A stretch of DNA of 51,656 nucleotides from contig JAZNXS010000006.1 in assembly GCA_045594025.1 (NCBI GenBank), forward strand, positions 1 through 51,656, written 5' to 3'. Within the stretch, counting starts at the first letter, position 1. Every line of letters starts with the position of its first letter. The notes beneath the pieces are model-generated. The model searched no databases. It saw nothing but the letters and a program-made list of their open reading frames with translations, and had not been told where the DNA came from. This document shows positions 15,273-24,529 of this stretch, piece by piece. Made by a program: the position numbers and the translations under genes. The DNA is from Scatosoma sp045594025 (lineage in GTDB: Bacteria; Bacillota; Clostridia; Christensenellales; Borkfalkiaceae).

Positions 15273-15351
15273 GCATTTATGATATACTATTTCTAAATTG
15301 AGAAAAATTTTTTCGCCTATTACGGTTTAAATTTAGGAAAAGGAGGGAAGT

Positions 15352-16437
15352 ATGTCGAAAACGGTCGTGGTCGGTATGAGTGGCGGCGTGGATAGCTCGG
15401 TTGCGGCGCTTTTATTAAAACAGCAAGGCTATAACGTCATAGGTCTTTTCATGCTCAACTGGGAAGAAAATGACGAAAACGGCTGCTGCACCGCAGAAGA
15501 CGATTACGCGGACGTGCGTAGAGTTTGCTCCGTCCTCGATATTCCCTATTACACCGTCAATTTCGCTAAGGAATACATGGACCGAGTGTTCTCCTATTTC
15601 CTCGCAGAATACAAGGCAGGCAGAACCCCTAACCCCGACGTGCTTTGCAATAGGGAAATTAAATTCGGGCCTTTCTTGGAAGAGGCGAAAAAGCTGGGCG
15701 CGGATTATATCGCTACGGGGCATTACTGCAAAATTTTACACGAAAACGGCATTCATTATTTACAAAAAGCCAAAGATCAAAACAAAGACCAAACCTATTT
15801 TTTAAATCAGCTTTCCCAGCGTCAGTTGGAAAACGTGCTCTTCCCCTTACAGGATATAAAAAAGCCCGAAATTAGAAAAATTGCGTTGGAATACGGCTTG
15901 GCTACCGCTAAGAAAAAGGACAGCACGGGCATCTGCTTTATCGGCGAAAGAAACTTCAGAAAGTTCTTGACCACATACCTGCCTGCCCAAAATGGTAAAA
16001 TTTTAGATCTCAACGGCAAACAGGTAGGCGAGCACATGGGGCTGATGTATTATACGCTCGGTCAACGCAGAGGCTTAGAGCTCGGCGGCATTAAGGGCGA
16101 GGCGGAAGGCGGCAGATGGTTCGTTGTAAAAAAGGATCTTGTAAACAATATCCTCTACGTTTCCCACGGCGACGAAGCCCCTCTCTATTCCAAATCTTGC
16201 GAAGTAAGCGGATTTAACTGGATTCCCTCTCTTCCACAGAAAAAGGAATTCGATTGTATGGCGAAATTCCGCTACCGCCAACCCGATCAACCCGTCCACG
16301 TCCGCATCAAAGAAGACGGCGGCGTGCATATCGAGTTCGCCGAACCGCAACGCGCGGTGACCGAAGGACAGTATGCCGTTTTATATGACGGAATTAACTG
16401 CCTCGGTGGCGGCGTAATCGAAAGCGCGGAATATTAA
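15352..16437 (+). CDS. mnmA: tRNA-specific 2-thiouridylase MnmA
   Basis: Thiolates U34 of Lys, Glu and Gln tRNAs using a relayed persulfide. 361 residues: PP-loop GMSGGVDSSVAAL (8-20), first catalytic Cys99 in NPDVLCNREIKFG, GHYC, and second catalytic Cys195 in DSTGICFIGER; C-terminal beta-barrel with LGQRRGLELGG. Full family length. ATG eight bases after GGAGG. It stands alone, divergent from tRNA-Arg. Confidence 0.97.
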   Translation: MSKTVVVGMSGGVDSSVAALLLKQQGYNVIGLFMLNWEENDENGCCTAEDDYADVRRVCSVLDIPYYTVNFAKEYMDRVFSYFLAEYKAGRTPNPDVLCNREIKFGPFLEEAKKLGADYIATGHYCKILHENGIHYLQKAKDQNKDQTYFLNQLSQRQLENVLFPLQDIKKPEIRKIALEYGLATAKKKDSTGICFIGERNFRKFLTTYLPAQNGKILDLNGKQVGEHMGLMYYTLGQRRGLELGGIKGEAEGGRWFVVKKDLVNNILYVSHGDEAPLYSKSCEVSGFNWIPSLPQKKEFDCMAKFRYRQPDQPVHVRIKEDGGVHIEFAEPQRAVTEGQYAVLYDGINCLGGGVIESAEY

Positions 16438-16490
16438 ACTGTATTCAACACATACATGGTATGCATATTTTAACATAATGGAGAAAATTT

Positions 16491-17384
16491 ATGGGTAATT
16501 TTCAACAAAAAATTGAGTTTGTCAGCGTCATTTCTAAAAACCAAGTCAGCTTTTTCGAACAGCTCCTTGCGGCATTAGACGGAAAAATGGTGACGCCCAC
16601 CTTATATGGGTGGTACCATCTTTTATGCCTTGCAATTATGGCGGCGCTTATCGCGCTCGTTGTTTGTAAGGCAAAAGGAATCTCGGATAAAAATTTCAAT
16701 CTGGTCATTGGCATTACGTCCGGAATTTTGATTCTTTTAGAAATCTATAAACAACTGAATTATTCCTATTCTCATACGACGGATACTTGGTCCTATCAAT
16801 GGTACGCATTCCCGTTCCAGTTCTGCTCCACCCCGATGTACGTCATGTTGCTTGCAACATTCTTGAAAAACGGCAAAGTGAAAACCTGCTTATGCTCGTT
16901 CTTGGCTACCTACGGCTTGTTTGCAGGCTCGGCAGTAATGCTGTATCCGGGTGACGTGTTTATTAGAACCATCGGTATCAATATCCAAACGATGGTCCAC
17001 CACGGCATGATGGTCGTAATCGGCGTGTTTATGTACGTCAGCGGCAGAGTAAAGCTCTCCCATAAAACCATACTTCACGCTCTGCCCGTGTTCGCTTCTT
17101 TAGTGGCAATCGCGTTAACGGCAAATCTGCTTTACGGCGCATTCGGCGATCCTGAACAAACCTTTAATATGTTCTTTATCTCCCCGTATTATGCTTGCCA
17201 TTTGCCTATCCTCAGCGATATTTATAACTCTGCTCCTTATATTGTATTCTTGCTGCTTTACGTCTTCGGGTTTTCGGCGGCTGCTTACGTTATGTCGTTA
17301 CTTGCAATGGGTGTAAACGCGCTTAGTATCAAAATCCAAGACGCATTTCGTTCGCATCAATTCCATTCAATCTCTAAAAAGTAA
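16491..17384 (+). CDS. YwaF/TMEM164-like integral membrane protein, copy 1
   Basis: 297 residues with about seven membrane helices and the family hallmarks WYHLLCL near the N-terminus, AFPFQFCSTPMYVMLL (about 104-119) and INIQTMVHHGMMVVIG (about 163-178), matching the YwaF/TIGR02206 family of unknown function. GGAG box eight bases before ATG. It is followed six bases later by a paralogue, then a short-chain dehydrogenase, apparently one operon closed by the terminator at 19044. Confidence 0.8.
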   Translation: MGNFQQKIEFVSVISKNQVSFFEQLLAALDGKMVTPTLYGWYHLLCLAIMAALIALVVCKAKGISDKNFNLVIGITSGILILLEIYKQLNYSYSHTTDTWSYQWYAFPFQFCSTPMYVMLLATFLKNGKVKTCLCSFLATYGLFAGSAVMLYPGDVFIRTIGINIQTMVHHGMMVVIGVFMYVSGRVKLSHKTILHALPVFASLVAIALTANLLYGAFGDPEQTFNMFFISPYYACHLPILSDIYNSAPYIVFLLLYVFGFSAAAYVMSLLAMGVNALSIKIQDAFRSHQFHSISKK

Positions 17385-17390
17385 TGCACG

Positions 17391-18242
17391 ATGCTTAACT
17401 TATTGGATTCTTCGGCTTTGACCTTTCTCGAACGAATCATCGCCACTTTGGATATAACCGTAACGCCGCCCACTTGGTTCGGCCCATACCATATCCTTTG
17501 TCTCGTTGTTATTTTTGGACTCTGCGGTCTCGTGATTTGGAAAGGGAGAAACGTCTCGGATACACAATTTAATCTTACCCTCGGGCTCTTGGCAGGCGTG
17601 CTGTTACTACTTGAAGCGTACAAGCAATTGATTTATGCCTATGATGGCCCTACGGATACTTGGGCGTATTGCTGGAATGAATTTCCCTTCCAGTTCTGCT
17701 CCACCCCCATGTACGTAATGCTGGTTATTTCTCTTTTGGAAAACGGCAAAGTGAAAGATTCCCTTTGCGCGTTTATGGCAACGTATAACCTTTTTGCCGG
17801 GCTCGCCGTTACCGTATATCCAGGCGGCGTATTTATCGAAAATGCAGGCATCAACATTCAAACCATGGTGCATCACGGTACTATGCTGATTATGGGCGTG
17901 TTCATGTACGCCAGCGGAAAAGTCAAGCCGAGTCATACCACTGTTTTGAAAGCTTTGCCCACCTTCCTACTTTTGCTTTCTATGGCAATCGCAATGAACA
18001 CCTTATACGCGCAGTATGGACCGAAAGAGTATTATTTCAGTATGTTCTACATAGCGCCCGGCTTGGGATGTCCGTTCCCCGTGTTCGACGTTCTTATCTT
18101 CACTGCGCCCTATCCCGTATTCCTGCTCACCTACGCAGGATTATTCACCTTAGCAGGCTATCTTTTATCCATGACCGCATACCTGGTTATGCGTTCGCGT
18201 AAAAAATATACAAATTATCATACAGAGGTTTATTATGGATAA
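17391..18242 (+). CDS. YwaF/TMEM164-like integral membrane protein, copy 2
   Basis: 283 residues, same topology as copy 1 and clearly its tandem duplicate: PYHILCLVVIFGL, EFPFQFCSTPMYVMLV, INIQTMVHHGTMLIMG. The N-terminal LDSSALTFLERIIATLD matches the copy 1 region before TM1. No Shine-Dalgarno is visible before the ATG, so expression may depend on coupling to copy 1, whose stop is six bases away. Overlaps the dehydrogenase gene by eight bases. Confidence 0.8.
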   Translation: MLNLLDSSALTFLERIIATLDITVTPPTWFGPYHILCLVVIFGLCGLVIWKGRNVSDTQFNLTLGLLAGVLLLLEAYKQLIYAYDGPTDTWAYCWNEFPFQFCSTPMYVMLVISLLENGKVKDSLCAFMATYNLFAGLAVTVYPGGVFIENAGINIQTMVHHGTMLIMGVFMYASGKVKPSHTTVLKALPTFLLLLSMAIAMNTLYAQYGPKEYYFSMFYIAPGLGCPFPVFDVLIFTAPYPVFLLTYAGLFTLAGYLLSMTAYLVMRSRKKYTNYHTEVYYG

Positions 18243-19029
18243 TACCCCTACGAAAAAGAAAATCGCAATCGTTACAGGCGCATCCAGCGGCATCGGTAAA
18301 GAGTTCTTTCGTTCCCTGAACGACAGAAAAAATGAATTTGAAGAAATTTGGGTGATCGCAAGAAGCAAGGATAAGTTGGAAGAACTTCGCTCCCTTACAA
18401 CGCTTCCCCTGAGAGTATTTGCGCTCGATTTATCCGACGCAAACTCTACCGCCGTGCTGGCAGCTGCTTTTCAGGAGGAAAATCCCTCTATTCAATATTT
18501 GATTTGTGCTTCGGGCTTCGGTCGTTTTAACGCGATTGTCGACGACGAGGTGGAAGTATTGGAGAACATGGTCGATTTGAACTGCCGTTCGATTGTCGGC
18601 GTTACACGCGCGGCATTCCCTTATATGGCAAAGGGCGGTTCGGTGCTGCTCATCGCGTCCATGGCTGCCATGCAGCCCATTCCTTATATCGCAACCTACG
18701 GTGCGACGAAAGCGTTCGTCCTCTCTTACGGGCGCGCGTTGAATAAGGAATTACGCGCAGCGCGCGGCGCTCGTTGTTTGTGCGTATGTCCTTTTTGGAC
18801 AAAAACGGCGTTCTTCGATCGTGCGTTTGCGGAAAAGACGATTGTGAAAAAGTATGCGGTTATGTATCGTCCCGAGCAGATCGTCAAATCCGCTTGGAAG
18901 GACCATAAGCATAAAAACCGCGACGTTTCCATTCACGGCGGAACAGCAAAAGGACAAGCGCTTCTTGTTAAAGTTTTTCCCCACCGTTTCGTAATGTGGG
19001 TATGGATGAAACAACAGGGTTTAAAATAA
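18235..19029 (+). CDS. Short-chain dehydrogenase/reductase
   Basis: 264-residue NAD(P)-dependent oxidoreductase with classical SDR signatures: TGASSGIG (14-21), DLSD after beta-3, catalytic Ser142, Tyr155 and Lys159 in SMAAMQP...YGATK. Arg43 after beta-2 suggests NADPH preference. Most like the DltE/YqjQ type acting on lipid or sugar alcohol substrates, but the substrate is unknown. AGAGG box inside the end of the preceding gene; three-gene operon with the YwaF pair. Confidence 0.9.
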   Translation: MDNTPTKKKIAIVTGASSGIGKEFFRSLNDRKNEFEEIWVIARSKDKLEELRSLTTLPLRVFALDLSDANSTAVLAAAFQEENPSIQYLICASGFGRFNAIVDDEVEVLENMVDLNCRSIVGVTRAAFPYMAKGGSVLLIASMAAMQPIPYIATYGATKAFVLSYGRALNKELRAARGARCLCVCPFWTKTAFFDRAFAEKTIVKKYAVMYRPEQIVKSAWKDHKHKNRDVSIHGGTAKGQALLVKVFPHRFVMWVWMKQQGLK

Positions 19030-19043
19030 TAGGTATAAAGATA

Positions 19044-19075
19044 CCGCCTCGGCAAAATTGCCGAGGCGGTTTTTT
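19044..19075 (+). terminator. Terminator between the dehydrogenase and rsmA genes
   Basis: Perfect 12-bp stem CCGCCTCGGCAA (19044-19055) / TTGCCGAGGCGG (19058-19069) and six T on the plus strand; the minus side is weaker, so it may serve both convergent genes. Confidence 0.88.
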
Positions 19076-19089
19076 ATGATTATGTTAAC

Positions 19090-19929
19090 TTATGCAAATA
19101 CGCCGTATTCTAATAATACGTCGGAAAGTTTTGCCAGCCGTTGCGGCGAGAGCGTTTCCCCACGCGCCTTTTCCTCTACCCCCGCCTGCGAAAGAATTTC
19201 CTTCGCCTGTTCACGGGTAAGTTTGAAAAAATTGACAAGATTATTTTCCAAGGTTTTTCTACGGTTCATAAAGGCACATTTAACCGTTTGGCGGTAGGCT
19301 TTTTCATCCTTCACCGCGATCCTACCTCTTTCAAATTCAATTTTCACTACTGCGGAATCCACGTTGGGACGAGGATAAAACATGTTTCTGGATACACGTT
19401 TTACGACCTTCGCCGAGCCCTTTAAGGCGATTGCCGCCGTAATGGAACCGTACTCCGGCGTGTCCTCTTTGGCACAAAATCTATCCGCCACCTCTTCCTG
19501 AACCATGATAGAAAGCCCCTGCACTTTATCGCTCTCTTCCAACAGCTTGGTCACAAGCGGCGTCGTGATATAATACGGTAAGTTTGCAACGACGGTGTAT
19601 TCCTCGATTTCCTTTTCGAATTCTTTTAAATCCATCTTATTGAAATCGCGGAAGATGACCTCAACGTTTTCCAATCCCGACAACGTTTCCGCTAAAACGG
19701 GCTGCAAATCTCTATCGATGTCAAACGCATACACCTTCTTTGCCGCCTCGGCAATCGCGCGAGTCAGCGTACCTGCGCCGCAACCAATTTCAACAACCGT
19801 CGTTTCTTTCGTAATCCCGGAGGCCTCTACAATCGAACGCAAAAGATTACCGTCGGATATGAAATTCTGCCCGAATTGCTTTTTAAAATGAAAGCCGTGT
19901 TTTTCCAACACAGAGCGAAGCTCCTGCAT
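19090..19929 (-). CDS. rsmA: 16S rRNA dimethyladenosine transferase RsmA (KsgA)
   Basis: Dimethylates the two adjacent adenines in helix 45 of 16S rRNA during 30S maturation. 279 residues: N-terminal KKQFGQNFISD, SAM motif VVEIGCGAGTLTRAI, catalytic NLPYYITTP, and a C-terminal helical domain. AGGAGGGCG box before the ATG. In many Firmicutes it follows metG-tatD-rnmV; here rnmV is not present and a radical SAM gene takes the place. Confidence 0.96.
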   Translation of the reverse strand: MQELRSVLEKHGFHFKKQFGQNFISDGNLLRSIVEASGITKETTVVEIGCGAGTLTRAIAEAAKKVYAFDIDRDLQPVLAETLSGLENVEVIFRDFNKMDLKEFEKEIEEYTVVANLPYYITTPLVTKLLEESDKVQGLSIMVQEEVADRFCAKEDTPEYGSITAAIALKGSAKVVKRVSRNMFYPRPNVDSAVVKIEFERGRIAVKDEKAYRQTVKCAFMNRRKTLENNLVNFFKLTREQAKEILSQAGVEEKARGETLSPQRLAKLSDVLLEYGVFA

Positions 19930-20004
19930 GGCGCCCTCCTAATAAGAATTTGCGTCCACGAAAGCCGTGAACGCATACATGGGTACTTTAAAACAATAAT
20001 TTAA

Positions 20005-20982
20005 TTAGGAATCTGTGATATATTTTCTAACGTAAAGCGGTATTTTAACGCTTTCTGCCAAACGCTTACAAGCCTCCACTTCCTCTTCGCCGATACAATC
20101 GACAATCGAGAATCGGCAATCCACGCCGTTTTTACGGCAGAGCTTTGCAAACTCGATCAACCCCGAGAATCCAGCCTCGCCAAATTGCGAACGGCAGATG
20201 GGCTGATATTTTTCCACACAGGAAGCGTTGAGGGAAATGTTCACAAAATCAATTTTATCCTTCAAGTCGGGCACAATATCCCGCTTGTTGATCAGATTCC
20301 CTTGACCGTTGGTATTTAAACGAGTTTTTAACCCCTTTTCGTGGAAGAAATCGCAGAGCGCTACCATTTCGGCAACCTTATACGTCGGCTCGCCAAAGCC
20401 GCAGAATACGACCTCTTTAAAGCGTTTTAAATCACCGAATCCGTTCGCTGCCACAATCACTTTCTCCACCGTGGGATCGCCGTTTTTAAGCCACAGATAA
20501 TTACCGTAATAGCTCGAACGCTCGTTACGGACACAGAAATCACAGCCGTTAGAGCACTTATTCGTCAAATTGACGTACAGATTGCCATCCAACGTGTAAA
20601 GATAAGTGTCTTTACGATTTTCTTCTTTATTTCCGCCCTTACCCCCTTGGTTTTGCATATTCTTCCCATGAGATTGCTGCTGTTCCTGGGGCTTTTGCGG
20701 CTGATTTTTCTGTTTATTCTTTTTCTTCCCACTCTGCTGTTGTGGCTGTTGCTGCTGTTGTTTTTGGCCGCCTTTTTGCCCGTTGGGTTTTTGTTGACCT
20801 TGTTGGTTTTGCTGATTTTGAGCCTTTTGCGGCTTGGGATTTTGCTGCGTTTGCGCATTCTGTTGTGCTTGCTGCTTTTGCGCGTCGTTACCGCCGCGAT
20901 TGCCGCCTCTATGTCTTCTGCGTCTTTTTCTGCCGCCCTCCTCGGGCGCTTTTTGTTCCGTTAAATTCTTATTTTCTTCCAT
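20005..20982 (-). CDS. TatD-linked radical SAM protein with long low-complexity N-terminus
   Basis: 325 residues in two parts. Residues 1 to about 128 are disordered: Gln, Asn, Lys and Gly-rich with basic RKRRRRHRGGNRGG near the start. The rest is a radical SAM domain with CSNGCDFC (C-x3-C-x2-C cluster motif), VVFCGFGEPTY (GGE-like) and LNTNGQGNL. This matches the TatD-associated radical SAM family (TIGR04038 type), and tatD is indeed four bases upstream. The basic tail may bind RNA (inference). Reaction unknown. No clear ribosome-binding site; probably coupled to tatD. Confidence 0.85.
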   Translation of the reverse strand: MEENKNLTEQKAPEEGGRKRRRRHRGGNRGGNDAQKQQAQQNAQTQQNPKPQKAQNQQNQQGQQKPNGQKGGQKQQQQQPQQQSGKKKNKQKNQPQKPQEQQQSHGKNMQNQGGKGGNKEENRKDTYLYTLDGNLYVNLTNKCSNGCDFCVRNERSSYYGNYLWLKNGDPTVEKVIVAANGFGDLKRFKEVVFCGFGEPTYKVAEMVALCDFFHEKGLKTRLNTNGQGNLINKRDIVPDLKDKIDFVNISLNASCVEKYQPICRSQFGEAGFSGLIEFAKLCRKNGVDCRFSIVDCIGEEEVEACKRLAESVKIPLYVRKYITDS

Positions 20983-20985
20983 AAA

Positions 20986-21771
20986 TCATTTCAGCTTAAA
21001 AAACAACGTTCTCGCGTTAGCAAGAATTTGCGTTTTAAGCGCCTCCACGTTTTCATTTCGAAGCGCAGCCATGTTATCCACGACGTGCTTCACGTTTTTC
21101 GGCTCGTTGGGGAAAATCCCTCTAAAAGGCACGGGGGTTAAATACGGGCAATCCGTTTCCGATAAAAGCAGGTGGGCAGGTATGCGTTGAACACATTCCT
21201 GCACCTTTTTTGCATTCTTAAAGGTGGACGGACCGCCAAAGGAAAAGCTAAGCCCAAGCGCCATAAAATCAGACGTCATTTCAGGGGAGTAGGAATAGCA
21301 GTGCATCAATCCGCCATGCTTTAACAGATGCTGATGCTTTTGTAAAATTTCCAGCGTTTCCTGCGCCGCATCTCGGCTATGCAAAACCACGGGTATCCCT
21401 ACTTCGTCCGCCAAAGCAAGTTGACGGATAAACATCTCTCTTTGCGTTTCTTTGGGGGGATTATCGTCGAAATGATAATCTAAGCCGATTTCGCCAAGCG
21501 CCACGCATTTTTCATGCAAACACAGCGCGCGGATTTTCTCTAAATCGCCCTCTTTGTATTTGTTCAGCTCACTAGGATGAAAGCCTGCGCAAAAATATAC
21601 GTTTTCGTAGATCTCAGCAAGCTCTTTTGCGATCAAGGAAGAATCCAAGTCAAACCCCGAACAAATCACAAGCCCGACGCCGTTCTCCTTAGCGCGCTGT
21701 AACACGGCGGAAATACCGCCGATTTCCTCATACTCGTCACCCGTCAAGTGACAATGCACGTCGATATACAT
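20986..21771 (-). CDS. TatD-family metal-dependent hydrolase
   Basis: 261 residues with the amidohydrolase metal ligands of TatD: VHCH (His6, His8), GEIGLDYH (Glu), VVLHSRDA (His), LMHCYS (His), SETDCPYL (Asp). Family members are 3'-5' DNA/RNA exonucleases or D-aminoacyl-tRNA-type hydrolases; activity here is not resolved. Starts one base after the metG stop, giving the conserved metG-tatD order. Confidence 0.93.
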   Translation of the reverse strand: MYIDVHCHLTGDEYEEIGGISAVLQRAKENGVGLVICSGFDLDSSLIAKELAEIYENVYFCAGFHPSELNKYKEGDLEKIRALCLHEKCVALGEIGLDYHFDDNPPKETQREMFIRQLALADEVGIPVVLHSRDAAQETLEILQKHQHLLKHGGLMHCYSYSPEMTSDFMALGLSFSFGGPSTFKNAKKVQECVQRIPAHLLLSETDCPYLTPVPFRGIFPNEPKNVKHVVDNMAALRNENVEALKTQILANARTLFFKLK

Positions 21772-21772
21772 T

Positions 21773-23776
21773 TTAACCTAAGCGCGTACCGCTGAGCACG
21801 TCCTTTTCAGGCGTCACCAACGACAGCGTGCCGTTTTCGTCTTCCGCCGCCAAAATCATACCCTCGGACATAATTCCGCAAACCTTTCTAGGAGCAAGGT
21901 TGGTAACGAATACCACCTTCTTGCCTACCATTTCTTCCGCGGAATAATGCTTTGCGATACCGGAAACGATGGTACGAATTTCTTCGCCGAATTTAACCGT
22001 TTCCTTTAAGAGCTTATTGGACTTAGGTACGGGCTCGCACGCAATAATTTCGCCCACGCGAAGCTCTACCTTGATAAAATCGTCAAACGTAATTTCAGGC
22101 ACTTTTTCTTCCTCTTTTTCCTCTTTCGCAGCACCCGTGTCTGCGTTCACTGCTTTTTGAGGTTCGTTTTTCGCCATTTCCGCCGCATAGGCAGCCGCCT
22201 GTTCCGCGCGGATTTTCTCAATCTCGGGAGCGAGCGTTTTAAAATCGATACGCGCAAACAAAGGCGAAATCGCCGTTACGGTTACACTTTCACGCAGACC
22301 GAATTTTCCGCAGTCCTCAAGCGATCTTGTTTGTCCGCCGTAAGCGGAGAAAATCTTTTCGCTGGTTTCGGGCATAAAGCTATCCAAAAGACTTGCGCCG
22401 ATTTGAATCGCTTCCGCCAAGTTATACAATACGTCGTTCAAGCGCGCTTTCTTCGTTTCGTCTTTCGCAAGCACCCAAGGCATCGTTTCGTCGATGTACT
22501 TATTCGCGCGTCTAAACACCGTAAACACTTCGGAAATCGCGTCCGCGATACGCAGCTCGTCTGCCTTTGCCTGCAGCTTAGCGGCTACCGCCGTCACCGT
22601 CGCTTTAAATTCGCCATCGGGATCCTCCTCATTTGCTGGCAAGGACTTCGTCACTGTACCGCTGAAATATTTATCGATCATGGCGATCGTACGGCTGACC
22701 AGGTTACCAAGTACGTTGGCAAGATCTGTATTGAAACGTTCTGCAACGAGCTCCCAAGTGATCTGACCATCGTTATCAAACGGCATTTCATGCAATACGA
22801 AATAGCGCACGGCGTCCACGCCGAAAAGTCTCGCCAAATCGTCCGCATAAATCACATTACCCTTGGATTTACTCATCTTACCGTCGCCCTGCAACAGCCA
22901 AGGATGGCCGAATACCTGCTTAGGCAGAGGTTCGCCGAGCGCCATGAGAAAGATGGGCCAGTAAATCGTATGGAAACGGAGAATATCCTTCCCGATTAAA
23001 TGCAAATCCGCGGGCCAGAATTTCTTATATTGCTCGGTATGATTTCCGTCCACGTCATAGCCGATCCCCGTGATATAGTTGGACAGCGCGTCCATCCAAA
23101 CGTACGTAACGTGCTTGGGATCGAACTCTACGGGAATCCCCCACGTGAACGAAGTACGGGAAACACACAAATCTTGCAACCCTTTCAAAAGGAAGTTGTT
23201 CATCATCTCGTTTTTACGGGATACGGGCTGAATAAATTCCGGGTGCTTATTGATATGGTCGATCAAGCGGTCTGCATATTTACCCATCTTGAAGAAGTAT
23301 GCCTCTTCTCTTGCAGGCTTTACGTCTCTGCCGCAATCGGGGCATTTGCCTTCCACAAGCTGACTCTCTGTCCAGAAGGATTCGCAAGGGGTGCAGTACA
23401 TGCCTTCATAGTATCCCTTGTAAATATCGCCTTGGTCGTAGAACTTTTTGAACATCTTCGCCACTTGCTTAACGTGGTCTTCATCCGTCGTACGGATAAA
23501 TTTATCATAAGACGTACCAACAAGATCCCAAATCCCCTTGATGTCGCCTGCAATCTTGTCTACGTAAGCCTGCGGCGTAACGCCTGCAGCCTCTGCTTTT
23601 TCCTGAATTTTTTGACCATGCTCGTCCGTGCCGGTCTGGAAGAATACCTCGTAGCCTTCCTTACGCTTAAACCTTGCAATTGCGTCCGCTAAAATCGCCT
23701 CGTAGGTGTTCCCGATATGGGGTTTACCCGAAGTATAAGCAATCGCTGTCGTGATATAATAGGGTTTCTTTGCCAT
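21773..23776 (-). CDS. metG: Methionyl-tRNA synthetase
   Basis: 667 residues: HIGN version of the HIGH motif in SGKPHIGNTYEA, zinc knuckle CTPCESFW...CPDCG, KMSKSKGN, anticodon domain, and a C-terminal OB-fold tRNA-binding domain (about 565-667) after an Ala/Glu-rich linker. The start is the ATG at 23776 (MAKKPYYI) with GGAG nine bases upstream; the open frame continues 28 codons further, across the promoter, and is not used. Confidence 0.97.
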   Translation of the reverse strand: MAKKPYYITTAIAYTSGKPHIGNTYEAILADAIARFKRKEGYEVFFQTGTDEHGQKIQEKAEAAGVTPQAYVDKIAGDIKGIWDLVGTSYDKFIRTTDEDHVKQVAKMFKKFYDQGDIYKGYYEGMYCTPCESFWTESQLVEGKCPDCGRDVKPAREEAYFFKMGKYADRLIDHINKHPEFIQPVSRKNEMMNNFLLKGLQDLCVSRTSFTWGIPVEFDPKHVTYVWMDALSNYITGIGYDVDGNHTEQYKKFWPADLHLIGKDILRFHTIYWPIFLMALGEPLPKQVFGHPWLLQGDGKMSKSKGNVIYADDLARLFGVDAVRYFVLHEMPFDNDGQITWELVAERFNTDLANVLGNLVSRTIAMIDKYFSGTVTKSLPANEEDPDGEFKATVTAVAAKLQAKADELRIADAISEVFTVFRRANKYIDETMPWVLAKDETKKARLNDVLYNLAEAIQIGASLLDSFMPETSEKIFSAYGGQTRSLEDCGKFGLRESVTVTAISPLFARIDFKTLAPEIEKIRAEQAAAYAAEMAKNEPQKAVNADTGAAKEEKEEEKVPEITFDDFIKVELRVGEIIACEPVPKSNKLLKETVKFGEEIRTIVSGIAKHYSAEEMVGKKVVFVTNLAPRKVCGIMSEGMILAAEDENGTLSLVTPEKDVLSGTRLG

Positions 23777-23807
23777 AAAAACCGTCTCCTTTGCTCGTAT
23801 CGTATCC

Positions 23808-23836
23808 ATTATATACTTTTTTATTAAAAAAGTAAA
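23808..23836 (-). promoter_or_regulatory. Promoter of metG
   Basis: TTTACT (23831-23836), 17-bp spacer, TATAAT (23808-23813), minus strand. The spacer contains an AT-rich inverted repeat. The leader is only about 25 bases, leaving no room for a T-box. Confidence 0.75.
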
Positions 23837-23911
23837 TCGTTTTTTACGCGTTTTTCCCACCTCGGATTATCTTTATGAATTTTCTGCCGCGCGCACTCAT
23901 ACATTTATGGT

Positions 23912-24529
23912 ATGAATATTCTTTTTTCTATCCTATTTTTTATATGCACCTTTTTATTGTTATGCACCTCGCCCGAAAACTTCCTCGCCGCCCTGCTAGA
24001 CGGCGCAGGAAAAGGCGCTACCGTGTCCGTTTCCCTCATCGCCACGTACAGCGTTTGGCTTGGGTTAATGCAGGTATGGGAGGATAGCGGCGTGTCAAAA
24101 AGCATTTCCAAACTCGTCAAACCCCTTGCAAAAAAACTGTTTAAAATCCAGGACGAAGAGGCGCTTTCTGCCATCAGCATGAATCTTTCCGTAAACCTTT
24201 TGGGCATCTCCGGGGCGGCAACACCTTACGGCATCAAAGCAGCCCAGCTTCTCGATAAAACGGAGAACGCCGAATACGCCTCCGCCATGCTATTCGTTTT
24301 AAACGCCACCTCTCTACAGCTCATTCCCACGTCGATCATCGCCGTGCGCGTCGCTATGGGCAGCCAAGCGCCGAATAACGTCGTTATCCCTACCCTGCTT
24401 GCCACCTTGCTTTCTACCGTCTTGGGCGTGATTTTAACAAAATTGTTTATTCCCGTCAAACAAAAAGAGTGCACCATGGCCGACTTTATCCCAAAACAAC
24501 AAAAAATGGGGAGGGCATGTACGAGATGA
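23912..24529 (+). CDS. spmA: Spore maturation protein A
   Basis: 205-residue membrane protein of the nucleoside-recognition (Gate) family: hydrophobic N-terminus (2-20), LDGAGKGATVSVSLIATYSVW, ISMNLSVNLLGISGAATPYGIKAA-type core and NATSLQLIPTSIIAVR. SpmA with SpmB is needed for spore-core dehydration in Bacillus and Clostridium. No clear ribosome-binding site before the ATG. Paired with spmB by an ATGA overlap. Confidence 0.9.
   Translation: MNILFSILFFICTFLLLCTSPENFLAALLDGAGKGATVSVSLIATYSVWLGLMQVWEDSGVSKSISKLVKPLAKKLFKIQDEEALSAISMNLSVNLLGISGAATPYGIKAAQLLDKTENAEYASAMLFVLNATSLQLIPTSIIAVRVAMGSQAPNNVVIPTLLATLLSTVLGVILTKLFIPVKQKECTMADFIPKQQKMGRACTR

Noticed and set aside
22157..23692. Two long plus-strand frames (280 and 230 codons)
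   Set aside because: Mirror metG in register; no start signals and no family match.
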